DNA from: Dicyema japonicum
Taxonomy: Eukaryota; Dicyemida; Rhombozoa; Dicyemidae
NCBI GenBank assembly: GCA_011109175.1
Contig: RDEW01000090.1
Location: forward strand, 78,163-106,623
Direction of reading: 5' to 3'
Length of the DNA: 28,461 nucleotides
Shown here piece by piece: positions 9,382 to 19,114 of the stretch. The translations under genes and the position numbers were made by a program. How positions within the stretch are numbered: the first letter of the stretch is position 1; every line of letters begins with the position of its first letter. The notes under the pieces are model-generated. The model made no database searches, had not been told where the DNA came from, and was given only the letters and a program-made list of their open reading frames with translations.

Positions 9382-9836
9382 GGATCCCTTCTCGGTGACA
9401 CCGAAGATACAACACGAAGGAAGACACTAACTAATCTCCCGTTCAACAAAATGAATAAGATCTGGCCTCTGCACAAAGGGTTTGACCCTAAAACTCGAAT
9501 GAGACTATTCAATGCCCTAGTGAGGCCAAACCTATTATACAATGCCGGTACATGGGCATGTACAAGGCAGGAACTCGAAAAGTTGAATTTTTTTCACAGA
9601 AATCATCTCCGACGCCACGATATGGGGAGGAGTATTTTGTCTTAGAAGCTTATCGTTTCTGCTGCCGGACGAGGACAACACTGCCGGGTATTCTAGATGA
9701 AGATCTCAAGAGGATTGGAAAGTGCCTTAAAGATGGGGACGATCTAGATATACTACGGAACATGGCAACGGATCGAAAAAGATGGGGGACGTTAATTAGA
9801 TTGATAACTTTTTGTGTTGCACATGTTTTGTCATGA
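9263..9836 (+). pseudogene. RTE post-RT and C-terminal region
   Basis: Across frames: AEWSLKVNTNKTEITELK, KLGSLLGDTEDTTRRK, then KTRMRLFNALVRPNLLYNAG and ELEKLNFFHRNHLRR. The frame then jumps to the last block, TLPGILDEDLKRIGK, LKDGDDLDILRNMA and TDRKRWGTLIRLI. The LFGHILR segment seen at 5370 (minus) is missing between FHRNHLRR and the last block, so there is an internal deletion. The order agrees with the other RTE copies of the window. The tail ATAATAAC and the 11-bp direct repeat follow at 9862-9880. Confidence 0.8.
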
Positions 9837-9869
9837 TCTTGGCATCGCTTACGTGCCTACAATAATAAC

Positions 9870-9880
9870 ATGAAGGTTAT
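9870..9880. repeat. 11-bp target site duplication, right
   Basis: Exact partner of 6848-6858, directly after the ATAATAAC tail. Confidence 0.75.
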
Positions 9881-10176
9881 GACTAGACTAACGTGTCCTT
9901 CTTCTTTTGCAAGATCTTAACCAGCCATCCACATGACTACTTCATCGGATCCGGGTTTGTCTTCATCTTGCCACCCGATATTCTATTCCTCTTGAAACAA
10001 AATGCTTATGTTCTCCTAAAGTAAGAATAGGATTACGTCAAAGATGAGAGGCCTCTGTTAACTCCGTTTTCAGAATCTATATCATCTTTTATGATTTAAC
10101 TCCCATAAGTATACCTGCTGATAAAACCGAATATTTCATGATCACCCATCATTAAGAGAGCTATGGTGTATGCATT

Positions 10177-10922
10177 ATGTTGACAAGCAATGCTTATTTT
10201 AAATTATTTATGTTCGATATATTCGATTGTTTCTTCACTAACGATCATTTTCAACTCAGTCAAAGCTATATGAAAACAATCTATTATTTATCTAATCCTG
10301 AAGCCTGGGAAACCAAAGGAAGACTCCGGCTCCTAGGGACCGATGTCGCTTCTGTATTGTGCAGACAAGAATTTCAGAAAGACTTGTTATGACACTCATC
10401 CGCCCTTTCCTCCCTGACGCATGGTTTCAGCATGGCTTCAAAGAGTGAACGTCGACTGTCTTTGACACCTAAATGCATTAAAGGAATTCATAAAAGATTG
10501 CCTAAACGACGACGATTATTTGCTTAGTTGAAAGAGTGAACGTCGACTGTCTTTGACACCTAAATGCATTAAAGGAATTCATAAAAGATTGCCTATACGA
10601 CGACGATTATTTGCTTAGTTGACAAATTTGACTCTGTCGTAAGATCACCACAAAAAAATTATTCGTCGATCAATGACGCAAATCTAAGTTATGGTTGGGG
10701 AATTTCTTGAGATGTCTCCGAGGGCGAGTACGCCAGGGTAATCGATGTTCATCATCCAGACTATTATTACCAAACGAGGTTCCTTCGGGTTCCCCATTAT
10801 CTCCAGTCATATGCAATCTAATTACGAATGACTTAACAATTCAACAAGATGACGACACATTAAGGTCCTACGCGGATGATATTGTTGTTTCACAACCATC
10901 AATAAAGCTAATGAATTCTTGA
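10177..10922 (+). pseudogene. Jockey/CR1-type RT fragment with motif C
   Basis: Read across frames it gives SYMKTIYYLS, LKPGKPKEDSGS and GPMSLLYCADKNFRKT. Next come RPFLPD and QHGFK, a stop-riddled stretch that still resembles the region before motif A, LVDKFDSVV near 10620, motif B NEVPSGSPLSP near 10768-10800 and motif C RSYADDIVVS at 10866-10895. The frame ends at 10922 with no thumb or C-terminus. The QHGFK context matches FQHGFKSD in the copy at 25487-26280, but this looks like a different subfamily. A 91-bp tandem duplication (10440-10621) sits before motif A. Confidence 0.75.
10440..10621. repeat. Tandem duplication, 91-bp unit
   Basis: 10440-10530 and 10531-10621 differ at a single position (gcctaaacg against gcctatacg). 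The unit duplicates the part of the RT fragment between QHGFK and motif A. Confidence 0.95.
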
Positions 10923-11115
10923 AGTATTTTTTTTACGAAAGCTCCTTTTTCTCAATTTCGAGTGCAGGGAATCCACCATAAAATGTTAAAATTCAGACTA
11001 AAGGCGATTCTTTGTGAAAGTCCTTTATTTCAAAACAATCTTTTCAGAGATATAGAATACATACATCAATAGCGATTTTCTCCTTATTAGAGAGCTTGAG
11101 ACAGAAATTCGGTGT

Positions 11116-11560
11116 NNNNNNNNNNNNNNNNNNNNNNNNNNNNNNNNNNNNNNNNNNNNNNNNNNNNNNNNNNNNNNNNNNNNNNNNNNNNNNNNNNNNN
11201 NNNNNNNNNNNNNNNNNNNNNNNNNNNNNNNNNNNNNNNNNNNNNNNNNNNNNNNNNNNNNNNNNNNNNNNNNNNNNNNNNNNNNNNNNNNNNNNNNNNN
11301 NNNNNNNNNNNNNNNNNNNNNNNNNNNNNNNNNNNNNNNNNNNNNNNNNNNNNNNNNNNNNNNNNNNNNNNNNNNNNNNNNNNNNNNNNNNNNNNNNNNN
11401 NNNNNNNNNNNNNNNNNNNNNNNNNNNNNNNNNNNNNNNNNNNNNNNNNNNNNNNNNNNNNNNNNNNNNNNNNNNNNNNNNNNNNNNNNNNNNNNNNNNN
11501 NNNNNNNNNNNNNNNNNNNNNNNNNNNNNNNNNNNNNNNNNNNNNNNNNNNNNNNNNNNN
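11116..11560. other. Assembly gap of 445 N
   Basis: Unbroken run of N inside the RTE copy on the minus strand. The remainder of that copy's RT probably lies in the gap. The 90 bases on the low side (11025-11115) show no recognisable RTE sequence. Confidence 0.99.
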
Positions 11561-13087
11561 ATCTTTGAGCCGTTGCACACCGCCACCTGTGGCTCCACAG
11601 AATGTCCGCTGTCGACCTTCCTTCACGAAATCCACTATGGCATGCTGATAGGTAATTTCCTGCAGGATGTTTTAAGCGGTCCAAAGCAACAGATGCAAGA
11701 ACTTTTCGTAATGTGTTTAACAATATGACTGGGCGTTTGCTTTCTAGTGGTCCCTTTGGTTTGTTAGGCTTTTGTATAGGTATCAATGTCCCTTTCCCCA
11801 GTGGTATGACAGAGTTGGATGTAAACATTCCATTTAACAATGTCGCAATGGTTTCGAATAGACGCATAGGTCCATATTTCAGCAGTTCGGGAGGGATGTT
11901 GTCTGGTCCAGCGCTCCTGTGATTCTTTAGCTTACTGCACGCACTCTGAACTTCTTTAGATGTGATAATTGTTTCCAGCATCCGCGGTTCTCCGATGAAA
12001 GGGGCCAGTTCTTGGCCGTTCGCATTGAACAGTTTTTCAAAATGGGCAGCAATCAATTCGATCTGTTCATCTGGTTTTAAGATAAGTTTCCCCTTCCCAT
12101 CCATAACATGTACTGTCGCTTTTTTCTTTCCTCGCATTAGTCGGACTGCAACGAACATTTGTGCATTGTCCTTTAGTTGCTCCAGCTCTCTAAGATGTGA
12201 TAGGAAGACATCCTTCGAGTGTTCATTATTAAGCTTCATGATTCTTCTCTTGATAATATTTCGTTCAGTTCGTAGTTTGTTTTTGATATTTATATCTGTC
12301 GTGTTTAGACTCTGTATCCATATTTCTCGTTGTTGTTTTGCCAGTGATAAGGAGTCTGGATGGCCAAGTGACATATTTCCGGTTGTCTGCCGTCTCACTC
12401 CAAGGTGGGTGTTTGCGGCAAGGCAAATAATGCTTTTGGTCTGATCCCATAGGTCTTGTATAGTCATATTAGCTGGTAATGTATATAGGTGGTTCTCTAT
12501 ATGTTTTTGGAAGTTTGTCACCAGCAGCGGCTGAGACCAGAGCTTCTCAGTCATATATACATGGGTATGGTAAGGTGGTATCGTTTTGCTTAGACTCAGG
12601 TTCTTCCTACCAATGTAGTATTTCTTCAAGGAGAACTTGCCAATAACCATTTTATGGTCACTATTTATCATCGACCTTCCATAAGAACGGGCATCATTCA
12701 GTAGGTGTTTGTTCTTGGTCCGACAAATGATGTAATCAATTTGATTATAAATATTGACACTTTTGTTTTCCGAGTTCGTTCTATGGCCAGTCCATGTGCT
12801 CCTGTGGCGAGCTGGGTGCATAAAGGCAGTTTTTCCTATGAAAAGATCATTCGCTTGACAGAAAGTGTTCCCGGGGTGTTTCTCCACCCCCGTCCATGCC
12901 TGCCGATGAACGATTCCTCTCCACTGCGTCGCATCCCAACTTTAGCGTTAAAGTCCCCGGCAATAAATATCAACGACGAAGATTCGTATTCCATATATTG
13001 ATTGACCTTGAAAATTGTATTGAGAAACTGGAGTTTTTGTTGAATGACGATTAGTTTCTTAGTGTTTTTTGTTAGATTTGCATTCAT
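11561..13087 (-). pseudogene. Best preserved RTE copy: endonuclease to start of RT
   Basis: From 13087 (minus) the frame includes LIFIAGDFNAKVG and GRHGRGW. After one frameshift near 12880 it stays open for about 440 codons down to the gap: CQANDLFIGKTAF, YNQIDYIICRTKN, SDHKMVIGKFSLKK, the linker QMFVAVRLMRGKKKA, and RT regions KNHRSAGPDNIPPELLKYG, LIPIQKPNKPKG, LLNTLRKVLASV and HSGFREGRSTADILW. The first endonuclease blocks are degraded or lost before 13087. The open frame is the longest in the window, so this copy decayed least. RT motifs A to C would lie in the gap. The frame found across the gap is meaningless because it reads N. Confidence 0.88.
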
Positions 13088-13259
13088 ATGTAAATTCGGT
13101 GATTTTTAGTCCAGTAGTTAAGTTTTTTTACCGATTTCCGTAAAAACCATTGAACATTCAACGGAGACATAGATTGGGAGTTGTCTTAGAGGGGGAGATA
13201 ATTAGATGGACTATCAGAGTTTGTTGCAACAGGGACAGTAAAGGACGATACGCTGCTGT

Positions 13260-14540
13260 TTATTTTTCAGGTTGCAACTCTATGGCATCAAAGTGCACTC
13301 GTGCAGCACTCGAGACAATCTTCAGAACTAACTTCTTCCAATTTCCTCGATCGTAAGACAGTTTTCTCAACTTGTCCAAATCGTTTCCACTTTTTATACT
13401 TTTTTCATAAGCTTTAAAACTACATCAAGTGTTTCTGGAAGTGTAATATGACGGTGACGGGGAAACTCGGTTTCTCTGCGATTGTCTGACGATATATAAT
13501 TCCGATTGTTTCATTTATATTTACTGGGGTTTTCTGGCTAAGAGCCCGTGTGACATTTATTTTCTGCAGTCTTTTGGCGAGAACTTTTTTGGCATGGAAG
13601 GTAAAATTAAGCAGCCTGTCGTAAGTCATTTTTAGGATTGTGGGTTTTCCTTTGACAGGTATTCGAGTATGTCCGATGAAGATTTATGGTCTTTCTTTGC
13701 ACCGAAAGGAGGAGGTGAATGGAGTGCATGATGTGTTGCAATTACCTCCTTTTGCTATTCAGCAATCAGTTGTATCTTGCCATTTTTGTCTTCGATTATT
13801 ATTCGTTTTTTTCCGGTTTGTGTGGCGTAGTAAGCGAGCGGCCATATACAATTGTGAATTATCTCTTAGTTTGGATACTTCATTGATTTTGCAAAGCAGG
13901 TCTGCTTGGTGGAGTGTCTTGTTCAAAATCCTGATTTTTTACGGATTTGGTCCTGCCCCTGAAGGGCTTTTCTCTTGTTATAGTCTTTTTTCGTTTAGTT
14001 TTTTTTGTATGGATTTCTATTAACTCTTTTGCTAGTTCTGTATGTATCGTCCAATCCTTACTGTCCATCTCCCAAGTGCCGAGGTACTGACTGGCTGCTT
14101 CGTTTATTATATACTTTGTGCGATTCCAAGAACTTCCAACTGTTAGGTCCTTTAGATGAGAGCAGATATATTTTTGGTAATTTATGACTGTATCTGGATG
14201 AGACATCAGTTATTCCGTTGCGTATCCATTTCTTGTATTCTCATTATTATTGTTTGTTGTTATGTTTCTTATGTTTGATACATGGTTCGCCAGGCTGAAT
14301 GTTACAATAACCATTTTGTGATCGCTGACAGTTGTTGAACCTTCGAATGAGCGTGCGTTTATAAGAGAGCGTTTGTCGTTAATATAATATAATCAATTTG
14401 GTTGTACATAGGGATTAGTTTTCCATCTGGGTTTATTCGTTCGCTCATCCAAGTTGTTATGTGGCATGCACGATGAGAGAATGCAGTGTTGCACAAGAAC
14501 AATTTGTTACCGTTCAGAAATGGCCAAGCTCATTGCCTAA
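13260..14540 (-). pseudogene. RTE copy with the RT core deleted
   Basis: From about 14540 (minus): NKLFLCNTAFSHRACH, MYNQIDYII, INARSFEGSTTVSDHKMVI (endonuclease end). The linker follows at 14206-13880 (NEAASQYLGTWEMD, ELIEIHTKKTKRKK) with LYMAARLL near 13835. The sequence then passes directly, near 13640, to the C-terminal region: LSQKTPVNINETIG, ITLPETLDVVLKAYEKS, GNDLDKLRKLSYDRGNWKKL, and a stop at 13260. No RT motif A, B or C exists in between, so some 400 codons were lost. Several frame changes occur. The C-terminal block aligns with 5171-5400 and 9640-9830. Confidence 0.82.
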
Positions 14541-15544
14541 AAGGTCATAATGAAGACTGAGCAGATCACTTCAATGCCACCTAAGATGTTGATAAAATTG
14601 ACAAAAGGCAAAAAATATAAAGCGGCAGTTTCCTCGGTCCATTTTTACATGAATTGCTTTCAACTATATTATTTCTAAAATATATTCCAAAGTATAAGCC
14701 TATTCATTATCAGACAGAAAGCCTGACGATGTCAATTTTATTAATTTGTTTTTTCTCTACTGGAGTCAAATTTTGAATATAAAATACAGATAAGACAGAA
14801 TTCCTTCCCCTCTATTTACTTTTCAGACAGTATTGAATCTGACCAACTCCCATGAGGAATCTAGCGAACCCAACTTCAAGGCTGATAGAAATATGACAAA
14901 AATCAACATAGATTTCATGTTCATTAGTAGAATCATGAGTTAACTGAACGCATCAAGTTTACGAGATAAAGGATTCTCCCTGCAGTATGGTCTCATGAAT
15001 TTTTAATTGTCGGCATTTTAGCAAATCATAACTTCAATTAGTAAAATTAATTATTATATTGAGCGACTTCAATAGCCAGGTATTTTACCTTGCAAAATAC
15101 AATTTCGAAACAATCAGTCTTACTAGATCCTAACCGATATTAATGATCTTCGTCGTCATAAACTGAATATCAGCCAAATTTGTTGGAGAGTGTTTTTAAC
15201 ACGTGTAACGCACTAAACCATGTTTCCACCATTATCGAACGGGAAAATAGTTATCCCTTCGGGGCGTTGCCATCGCAAAGAGAAACTAGTTGTGGCCAGC
15301 ATAGAAAGTGCATTTTTTAATGTCAAGTAGTGACATCATGTATGGGAACAGCCATAAATCAGCTTAAAAGATGATAACCATCGATCCACCGTCCTCGAGG
15401 ATATTTCAATTTAACACAAAATTAAGGTTAAGACAGAGCGAGGCAGCTATTCTCACTGCTTCGTCGTCAGAAGGTTGCTAATTTTATCACATGAATATAC
15501 ATTCAAACAAGCAATTGTTGAATCATCTTGAAGCAGATCTTAAG

Positions 15545-15976
15545 AGTACTAATAGCATCTATTGTCATCAAATGTATATTTAAAATTACTTTAACGGTTG
15601 ACCTAATTTTACTGTCAAGGAGAAATATGACCTATTTTTACTCTCAAGTAAAAAGAACATCGGAAATTGAAAATCTTTCAGTCCTGNACACATCGTAATG
15701 AGATTTCAGATTAATTCGGTCATTTAGATCATTAAGGAAATATTCTCCTTAACGTCCACAGATCCAGAAATAAGAGTGAAGGGTAAGGTCAGTATAAACC
15801 ATGGCATCCACATTTGGTTGCGAATAATAGTAAGGATACTAATAGCATATATAGTCATCAAATATAGTTAAAATTACTTTAACGGTTGACCTAATTTTAC
15901 TGTCAAGGAGAAATATGACCTATTTTTACTTTTAAATAGAAAAGAACATCGGATGGTGAAAAGCTTTTGATCCTGA
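15545..15976. repeat. Diverged 142-bp direct repeat, 290 bp apart
   Basis: 15545-15686 and 15835-15976 share long blocks (ACTAATAGCAT, TTAACGGTTGACCTAATTTT, CAAGGAGAAATATGACC) with about 12 percent differences by eye. The first copy ends exactly at the N at 15687. The divergence excludes a simple assembly duplicate. It could be two copies of an unknown repeat. Confidence 0.85.
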
Positions 15977-16496
15977 TAGATCAATCTGTAGCCAAAATAG
16001 CACAATAAAATTATTTTGTCATCAAACGATCACTTTTAATATTTCACATAAAACCAATTCGAGAGTGCGAATGCTGATAATTCGTTACTTAGAACAATAT
16101 CATCTATTTGATTCTAAAAGAGGCAAAAGATTCTCCCATCATACTCTGGCTAACTACTTCATACTGCTGTGTTAACATCACGTATAATCCTCCAAAATTA
16201 GACCAATATATTACATTGCAGTACTCTTGTCTGAAAAAAATAATTTCAATTATCCTGCAGTACTCTTGTTTGAAAAAGAATTAGATATCATCATACTTCA
16301 AAACCAAAATCCAGGTCATCCGCATATTTAATTCCTAGATAGAAGTAGGACAATTTTTAGCTCTCAGATTACGAAGAGCAGCTTCCAGATAGACAACAAG
16401 AAGATTGGTTATTGTGAGTCACTTCTTAAGTGTCAATGTGCGTAGCCTCTCTTCAGATTCACTTAAAATTTTATTTTTGCGTAAATTGACCTGTAA

Positions 16497-16641
16497 TTAA
16501 ACATTATTCAAAAGGTATTAAACTTTTGACACAATTTCTAGACATTTTGATAAAGCTATTAAACATTGTGGCAAAGTTATTAGACATTTTTGACAAATTT
16601 ATTAAATTTTATGGTAAAATTATTAAACAAATTGGAAAACC
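16497..16641. repeat. Degenerate 21-22-bp tandem repeat
   Basis: About seven units resembling TATTAAACATTTTGACAAAGT, with starts near 16497, 16515, 16538, 16557, 16578, 16600 and 16621. Spacing is close to two helical turns, though the units have drifted. No coding function is seen. Confidence 0.7.
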
Positions 16642-17346
16642 ATGTTAATTGTGTAAATTTAATTAAATTATTTTTTAATTTTATTTATTTAATCCAACAC
16701 TTTATTTAATAAAATTAAATTAATTATGACGACTGTAAATCATGTAATAATTTTAATTTCTTGTGGTTACTAGTATATTCATCATTTTGGTATTTAATTT
16801 TATAGATGTTCAATTTCATCATCTTATACCTTCCATTTGGCATTTTGACACAGAAAAATTGTCAAGAAATAAATCAGGTGCGATCTCTGTATTATATATT
16901 AATTATTAAGATATTTGATTAATTGTACATTTTCTGGCCTACAAGTTGATTCTAAAGTAATTTTTACGAATTCAATACATCACATTTGAACATGGTTTCA
17001 ATTTTTCTATTATGCGATCGAATGTGACCGATTTGTATTAAATATTAGTTAATATAGTTACTGTTGGGAAGAAAGTTTAAAATATGTAATCAATAATACT
17101 TTTCCATCTACTATTTTTACCTTGTTATATATATTATTAAATTAATAGGATTTGAACATGCAATTCCCTCATATACATCGCAATCAATTTTGCCGAACAT
17201 TTAACATCACTTTTCGACAATGTAAATTTTTTTAATTTATGTAGTTTCTTTCCACAGAGAATAGAGGTTATTCAAGAATTTAGAATTAGTTCCTTTAGTG
17301 TTTCATTAATTAAGTATTTTCAATAATAATTAGTGTTATTGTGTGC

Positions 17347-17595
17347 ATGGATTCATTCGATGATGCAGAAGCGTATGATAGTATATTTATCATAGGTACA
17401 CATCACGTCTACCTAATCTATACATGTTTCTCAAAAATAATAATATGTATATGTTCGAAAGTAATATATTTAGACGAAACAGCAAGCAGACAAGTAAAAC
17501 ATGTAATTAATAATGTTATTTCAGACTGCAGTGCCATTGCGAACAAGTACAATGTAATGGGTACTTGCGGAGTTACTAACATTGTACTAACTTAA
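17347..17595 (+). CDS. Possible 5' part of a Tctex-type dynein light chain gene
   Basis: ATG at 17347 opens DSFDDAEAYDSIFII. If bases 17396-17473 are removed as a 78-nt GT...TAG intron, the text continues with DETASRQVKHVINNVIS and NKYNVMGTCGVTNIV. This resembles the N-terminal half of Tctex-type (DYNLT) light chains: an acidic start, F-V-V-D-E, an amphipathic helix (..VKEAIE..I), then K-V-N-x-W-T-x-x-V-V. The family is about 110 residues and binds cargo and the dynein intermediate chain. Here the frame stops at 17593 after about 56 residues, and the conserved strand region (KYIVT...GLHTASSC) is not found nearby. It may be a truncated gene, a pseudogene, or have distant exons. The intron length is a multiple of three, so unspliced reading is also open. 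The similarity is judged from memory and is modest. Confidence 0.4.
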   Translation: MDSFDDAEAYDSIFIIGTHHVYLIYTCFSKIIICICSKVIYLDETASRQVKHVINNVISDCSAIANKYNVMGTCGVTNIVLT

Positions 17596-18225
17596 TCGGT
17601 TCTTTTTGGAAAATAAAAATTGGTGTTAATTAATTCAAATTTATTATGATTTAAATAATTTCCTGGTTGGCCAAATGAATCACATATCTCTACTCTTGAC
17701 TTGGAAAGAATAATTTTATTTAAAAAAACGATGAAGAAATGAATCGAATATGGTGGGTTGTAAAGAACGGATAGGTTTCCTTAGATTTATGAATGACGTG
17801 AGCATTATCCCAATTAATTTATTTAGTTTTGATCCCAGTCCATATAATTGTAACTTAGTTCTTTCTCAAGATATTCAAGGAATTCAATTATATGAACACA
17901 ATTGTCTTTGAGAGAGTCAAGCGTCCAACTTTCTTAAGAATATTCCTGAATATCGCAAGTGTTTTCTTCGTCATGCATATACCACCGTCTGGTTTATTTT
18001 ATATAATCTTTTCTTCCCCCGACTTCGTACACCTTATCTTCCGATAGTATTTCCAAAATAGGGATTTTTACATAAATCTTCGCACCCTCAGCCTTTCATA
18101 TACGGTCCGTTTATTATTTCCATCATTATACATGAATACCCTATAGTGACCCCAATCTAAATGTGATATGTTAAACCTCAAGAAAACTAAAGTAATGCTA
18201 GTTCATTATGCATTTTCCTTAAGGA
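17596..18225. other. Spacer with possible retrotransposon traces
   Basis: An AATAAA at 17612-17617 could serve the gene upstream. A 53-codon plus-strand frame starts at 17750 with no recognised similarity. The part next to 18226, read on the minus strand, gives SLRKMHNELALL, which might be the start of an ORF2 endonuclease belonging to the ORF1 remnant beyond it, but this is weak. Confidence 0.4.
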
Positions 18226-18990
18226 TCAAGCATTCACTAGCAATATAATCCTTGTTTCAACATTTGATGACCTTGCTTCTTCAAAACCAAGCTTACTCTC
18301 TATTAAATCCATCTGTGTATTTGCGGACAAATAGTTAAGCTGTGAAATAATCTTTGATATTTCTGTATATACCTTCTCTGATAGATTGGGTGTGACTTCA
18401 TTCGATTTCGACAAATTTTGGTGACGTCTTTGACGTAACTGTCTTTGCTGTCCACGTTCTCCCAATATCGCTTATTATCACCTGTCCATCGTTTTACCCT
18501 ACTCTCCTATGATCAGACTTTTTGGCGAATGGACATCCATCATATCTATCACAATGTGAGGACGAGCCACAATTTATGCAATTAATTGTGTTCCAGGAAT
18601 CTTTCACACGCAGACAGATCGTGTTCTCCTCAAGTGAGACATCTTGTATTCTTACTGAAGCAGGATATATGCCCATAGCGTTGGCAGTTGAATCATTTAT
18701 GAGGGCTTCTTCCGTACAATTCGCATGTAATGGTACGTGAGAAATGTTGAAACAATGTCCGACAAGCGAAGTAGCCTCCGCCTATGATCCAACTAGAACC
18801 CTTATAAAAGGGAGTCTCCATCTGCCTTGTAGAAATGGCATAAGCTCGTTGTAGAAGAGGATAATTCCTTTACAAATTCATGAAGGTCGTTATCATATAC
18901 CCATAAAAGCAGGTTGTTAACACAATTTCGAAAAATCTAGTCGGATTTAACTAAAGCAATGGTTTCCAAGAACATAAGGAGAAGTAGCAT
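18226..18990 (-). pseudogene. Non-LTR retrotransposon ORF1 (gag-like) remnant with zinc knuckle
   Basis: Minus-strand frame 18676-18494 reads MGIYPASVRIQDVSLEEN, then the zinc knuckle CINCGSSSHCDRYDGCPFAK. Its spacing is C-x2-C-x4-H-x6-C, the CxxC..H..Y.GCP..K form seen in ORF1 proteins of Jockey-like elements. Upstream, up to about 18990, fragments in other frames (EEALINDSTANA, LVGHCFNISHVPL) fit the preceding gag-like region. After a shift, the downstream frame 18465-18226 is basic and glutamine-rich (RGQQRQLRQRRHQN). ORF1 proteins bind element RNA as chaperones. Only one knuckle is present. No adjoining intact ORF2 was found on this strand. Confidence 0.62.
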
Positions 18991-19114
18991 CCACATGTTC
19001 ATATAAATTCCTTTGTCCCCTCCTTTCTGAATTCGAGGCGGAAGTTCCCGGAGCCTTTGTGACTCAATCTGATAGATCCCGTCAAGTCGAGGAGTACAGC
19101 ACGTTATAAATTTT

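Larger units (their letters stand above)
6859..9869 (+). mobile_element. Near full-length RTE-type non-LTR retrotransposon, inactive
   Basis: About 3.0 kb, close to the usual 3.2-3.4 kb of RTE elements. Endonuclease, linker, RT and C-terminal region occur in order on the plus strand. A perfect 11-bp direct repeat flanks it and the 3' end is a short ATAATAAC tail. Frameshifts, stops, two internal duplications (8753-9014, 9144-9381) and deletions disable it. Confidence 0.8.
14541..17346. other. AT-rich stretch without a confident gene
   Basis: It holds two repeat structures (15545-15976 and 16497-16641, listed separately) and a single N at 15687. A short plus-strand frame at 14827-14943 (starts TVLNLTNSHEESSEPNF, ends at TAA) follows a TTTTCAG and could be an exon, but nothing joins to it. 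No transposon protein is recognisable. The last 100 bases may be the promoter and leader of the gene at 17347. Confidence 0.5.

Noticed and set aside
11025-11728. Open frames of 180-620 codons across the gap on both strands
   Set aside because: They are open only because N runs contain no stops. Just the part from 11561 upward on the minus strand has real coding content.
11713-12444. Plus-strand frames at 11713-11922 and 11962-12444
   Set aside because: They lie antisense to the long RTE frame and show no family features; they are shadows.
13640-14023. Plus-strand frame of 127 codons
   Set aside because: It is antisense to the RTE linker at 13880-14206 and its neighbours; no similarity of its own.
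15180-15330. A gag-like segment (ALPSQRE context) on the plus strand
   Set aside because: Only a handful of residues agree, there is no surrounding support, and a stop follows soon.
18150-18240. A plus-strand RT-like NLKKTKVMLVH
   Set aside because: The match is very short and the opposite strand has the better supported ORF1 reading next to it.
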